Positions 60,943-64,000 of a DNA stretch of 64,000 bases are shown piece after piece. Made by a program: the position numbers and the translations under genes. Origin of the DNA: Utricularia gibba (lineage: Eukaryota > Streptophyta > Magnoliopsida > Lamiales > Lentibulariaceae); the NCBI GenBank assembly GCA_002189035.1, contig NEEC01000021.1:496001-560000 (forward strand). The letters run 5' to 3'. Each line of letters starts with the position of its first letter. Positions within the stretch are counted from its first letter, which is position 1. The notes below the pieces were generated by a model. The model was not told where the DNA came from. It ran no database searches and saw only the letters and a list, made by a program, of their open reading frames with translations.

Positions 60943-61485
60943 TCAGATAACTCCGATATTCTTGAGGCCGAGCACAACCCCGACCCCAATAATGTGGCCC
61001 ACCGCCCCGCACGCCAGGGTGTCCGCCAACGTGAACCCTGCCGGATCCCCAGTCTGCAGCCCGGACTCCCGATCTACCAGCTTCAGCCCCGCCGTCGCCT
61101 TCCTGTTCGCCGACGGCGCCAGTCCGAATCGCCCAGCGAACAGCATCAAGCTCGTGGTGGTCACCATTATCTGTGCCAGTGCAGCATGTGACATCCCTGT
61201 CATCAAACCAACCCTAGCAGAAAAGCAATTCGAGTACCAAATTGGTGGATGATCCGATGTAATCGCACCGCGCGCCTAGAGCGCCCTGTCCCCGGCGCTT
61301 CGCCGGCTGAACCGAAACCTAGATGAAACAAAACAGCAGCAGCAGCAGATCTGATTAGATGATCAAATTCGAGGAAAAATGCTACGAAGCAGCAGACGAC
61401 GAACCAGAGCTCGGCAGGGTGAAATCGAAGGCAATTGCGGCTTCAGCCCTGCGAATTGGGGGAGGGAGGTGATCGCGGCGGCCAT
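60943..61485 (-). CDS. PSAK: Photosystem I reaction centre subunit PsaK, chloroplast precursor
   Basis: Two-helix thylakoid membrane subunit of photosystem I that contributes to LHCI attachment. Three exons on the minus strand join in frame: 61485-61405, 61318-61238 and 61170-60943, giving 129 residues, the usual precursor length. The transit peptide starts [20 protein letters not shown]. The mature part starts near [10 protein letters not shown], then [40 protein letters not shown] and [18 protein letters not shown]. The first two exons are each 81 bases. Upstream lie light-responsive promoter motifs. Call is very strong. Confidence 0.97.
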
Positions 61486-61649
61486 CGCTGATCGGACGGA
61501 GAAGAGATGGAAGAAGATCTGCTTCAGAGTGCGTAGCAGTTGCAAGTCAGTGAAGGAGGAGTGAGGAATGGATGGGTTGTATACTCGACACTCGCCATAG
61601 CCGCAAGGAAGAGCTGTGGACGTGGTGAGCCCTGAAGATACGTGCACGG

Positions 61650-61657
61650 TGACGTGG
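61650..61657 (-). promoter_or_regulatory. ACGT (C/G-box hybrid) element of the PsaK promoter
   Basis: TGACGTGG on the plus strand (CCACGTCA on the gene strand), about 170 bases upstream of the PsaK ATG. It matches bZIP-bound ACGT elements. A second ACGT-type core (ACGTGCACG) lies just downstream. Confidence 0.4.
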
Positions 61658-61692
61658 CGAGTTGTCATTCGGGAAAGAGTTGCTTCGGATTG

Positions 61693-61698
61693 GATAAG
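61693..61698 (+). promoter_or_regulatory. I-box (GATAAG) of the PsaK promoter
   Basis: GATAAG, with an ATTGG (CCAAT on the gene strand) directly beside it, about 210 bases upstream of the ATG. I-box plus ACGT motif is a common pairing in light-regulated photosynthesis genes. Confidence 0.4.
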
Positions 61699-63130
61699 AT
61701 TTTAGGGTTGTTTCGGGGAAATGTTTTAAAATTTTCGATTCATTTAAAGAATAATATTCAATTTATTTAAAATAATATTTTTTATTTGTATAAATATATT
61801 AAATATAATTCAAAATTATGAAATTCGATAGTATTTAATTCAAATTTATAATTATGAAATCATCGATTATTTCATTTGAATTTATACTTCGATTTAAGTT
61901 CTTTTAGTTATGATTTATAAGATAATTCGATTAATTAATAATATATTAAATTATTGATACTTAAATAAATTATAATTAAATATACTTGGTAAATATATAC
62001 ATTTTGAATGTTATTATCTTTAGTAAATGTATTTAGAATGTATGAAAAAATTAAAATTTAATAGTTTTTTTTATAAATACAATTGATTGACATGATAATT
62101 TAATTAATAAACATATATCATATGATTAAAATTAAAATATATTTATGGCATAACTTTTAGGAATTTATGTTTATAGTCATATCATGCTTGATAGATTTAT
62201 TTATAATAAATAATTTTATGATAATTGATATAGCTCACCCTTTTGAAATTGAAAGATCCAATTTTGGGATTTAAGATAGATTATTTGTGCTTCATAAATA
62301 TATTTTACATCATGGCTTGTAATAAAATATTAGATTCCTTTATTTATTTTAGAATGTGAAGATTTCAATTATTGATTTTTATATTAAAAACTACTAAATT
62401 ATATTATTTATTTAAATTTATAAAACATTTACCAAATGATAAAAGTTTTAAAAAAACAAAAATAGAAGATAAATATAAAAATAAACACCTTTTATTTTAA
62501 AAATATCACCTTCCAAGTCCCATTTATAAAAAAAAAAATATGTAAAATAGCTAAACATCTTTTGTTTAAAACGCTCACCCCCTTAAACATTGGTATACAA
62601 ATTTTAAGAGTGTTTTATAAAACATTTATGTTTTGATAAACTAGTATATCAAACGTATATCATTTATAATACATTTTAAACATATAAACTCTCACACTGA
62701 GTTATACATGTTTTAACATGTATTGAAAAACAAGATTTAATTTCCAACACATTATGTTCATCAATATAAATACAAACATACAAAAAATTGGACACAAACC
62801 TCTTTATCACTTAACCTCTAAACCACACCATTAACAATTAATGTCCCGATAGTACACGATATTTTCCATGTCCAAACCAACCAAATCTGCACATTACTTG
62901 GCTTGATATGAATTAAAATTAACTGTGGTTTAACCAAACCCCAAGAATTCCCACCTTTCCTTTGAGAATCATCTCAGCTCAGACTCCAAAGAGTTGGATT
63001 TCTACATTAGGCCTTCCTAGCAACAGGAACACCTAGTTTGTATACAAAAGCTGATCCAGGAAGTAGTTAATTACCTTTGATTCTCCAGTGCAGGCAGCAG
63101 ATACAGTAAATTTTTGTTTTTTCGTTTTTT
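61699..63130. other. AT-rich spacer and CUL4 3' UTR
   Basis: AT-rich, no supported gene. The last about 180 bases (62950-63130) are less AT-rich and are probably the 3' UTR of the CUL4 gene. Confidence 0.5.
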
Positions 63131-64000
63131 TCAAGCGAGGTAGTTGTATATTTGTGGGTTGCTCTTGTCACGCTCCAAGTATTCCCTGTCAATGAGGCTC
63201 TCGATTCTTTTCTTGAGATCTGCTGGTTTGATGGGGAACTTAAGCTGCAGGCATCAACAGCAACAAGTGAATGCTTATCGAGGCATCTCTCAAATGGGAG
63301 CCCAGAATCATCATTTTTTATATGATACCTGCTGAAACAGTTCAGTGATCAATAGTGTGTGACTCAGAACCTTCCTCGTTTTCATGATTCTAACGATGGC
63401 AGCATCCACCTGTGTGGAATGCAGGATATGGAGTGTTAGCTTTTGTTGAAAAAGGCATGAGACAAGAGAGAGCATGGGGTGATCCAACCTGGTATTGTCG
63501 ATCCTGGAATACCCTTTCGGTGGTGCTTGTATTCTCCTCGACTGTTTCCTTCATTTGGATTGCATTCACCTGGTATGGAAACCGGACAAGCCATTTAATC
63601 ACATAAAATGTGTCAGTGTGTTCGTTTTTAGAGACAACACAGAGCACAGGTACCACCTTTATGCGATAAAGAGGTGCTGAGAATTGGTCGTTGAAGACAA
63701 AAGAGTCGCCATCCTCAACATCTCTGCCCTTGGGAATCTGCAAGGGTGGCGTTTGGTTAACTGTGTCATGTAGGAACTGAAGAATCCATTAGCATGTACT
63801 CACTTTCTGAAGAACTCGTGTTTTCCCACACGCAAGGGATTGCAACGTCCGCTTTAATTCTTTGTCCTCGATACCAGAAGACTCTTTAATATCTTGGTAA
63901 CTAAGATTTTCAGCATCGTTGAACAACATCAACACAACCGTCTATTAAAAGAATAAAAAGAGAGAGTAGCATTATGGTGCCGGCCAGGAAATGTAAACAG
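63131..64000 (-). CDS. CUL4: Cullin-4, 3' end; runs off the window
   Basis: Scaffold of CRL4 (CUL4-DDB1) E3 ubiquitin ligases. Only the last five coding exons are in view, on the minus strand: 63941-63804, 63737-63657, 63569-63489, 63409-63329 and 63244-63131. Together they give the C-terminal 157 residues plus the stop. The cullin-homology end reads [31 protein letters not shown], then [20 protein letters not shown]. The neddylation region is [14 protein letters not shown], with the acceptor Lys in IVRIMK, followed by [10 protein letters not shown] and the terminal YNYLA. The match to Arabidopsis CUL4 is nearly complete over this part. The rest of the gene is beyond position 64000. Confidence 0.96.

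Noticed and set aside
63329-63737. Three consecutive 81-base CUL4 exons (also two 81-base exons in PsaK)
   Set aside because: Equal lengths look striking, but the exons share no sequence and encode unrelated segments; taken as chance.
1-64000. CRISPR arrays, operons, phage or bacterial islands
   Set aside because: The window is intron-rich plant nuclear DNA; no regularly spaced repeats with unique spacers and no prokaryotic gene organisation.

Overview
This is nuclear DNA of a flowering plant. The genes are interrupted by short GT-AG introns, the products are plant-specific (photosystem I subunit PsaK, an ALOG/LSH factor, thylakoid-type FKBP16-1, a MEI2 C-terminal-RRM protein), and the gene islands lie between very AT-rich spacers. 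I rebuilt the coding exons by reading splice sites and reading frames on both strands. The species cannot be fixed from the sequence. Gene content fits a dicot or an early-diverging angiosperm.

Layout. 1-17 kb: the 5' part of an LMBD2-type membrane protein gene (-), a short-chain dehydrogenase (+) followed by a 3-copy minisatellite, a small uncharacterised gene with a probable frameshift (+), ubinuclein (+) and a glutaredoxin-like protein (+). 17-35 kb: the DIS3L2/SOV exoribonuclease (-), a MEI2 C-terminal-RRM gene (+), eIF5 with a long upstream ORF (+), and an RBM42-type RNA-binding protein (-). 35-50 kb: a small membrane protein (-), a NIPA magnesium transporter carrying two 1-base frameshifts (-), nested inverted-repeat elements, protein tyrosine phosphatase PTP1 (+), an SPI-1-like subtilase inhibitor (-) and a decayed GT47 glycosyltransferase pseudogene (+). 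49-64 kb: an LCAT4-type phospholipase (-), a tRNA-Lys(UUU), FKBP16-1 (+), an LSH/ALOG gene (-), a GPI-type DUF642 protein (-), PsaK (-) and the 3' end of CUL4 (-).

The genes do not form one pathway. They are a normal mosaic of plant housekeeping genes: RNA metabolism and translation (UBN, SOV, eIF5, RBM42, MEI2-like), plastid function (PsaK, FKBP16-1), lipid, cell-wall and signalling functions. From memory of Arabidopsis locus names, UBN2/SOV/eIF5 and NIPA/PTP1/SPI-1 each cluster on Arabidopsis chromosome 1, so parts of the window may be old conserved blocks.

I found no operon, CRISPR array, defence island or clearly new multi-gene system. The observations most worth following are the intact 78-codon uORF in front of eIF5, the two frameshifts in the transporter gene, the GT47 pseudogene, an 81-residue internal duplication in ubinuclein, the duplicated 3' splice site in the glutaredoxin gene, a PAM2-like motif on the MEI2-type protein, the nested inverted-repeat elements, and the tRNA gene inside a divergent Pol II promoter.
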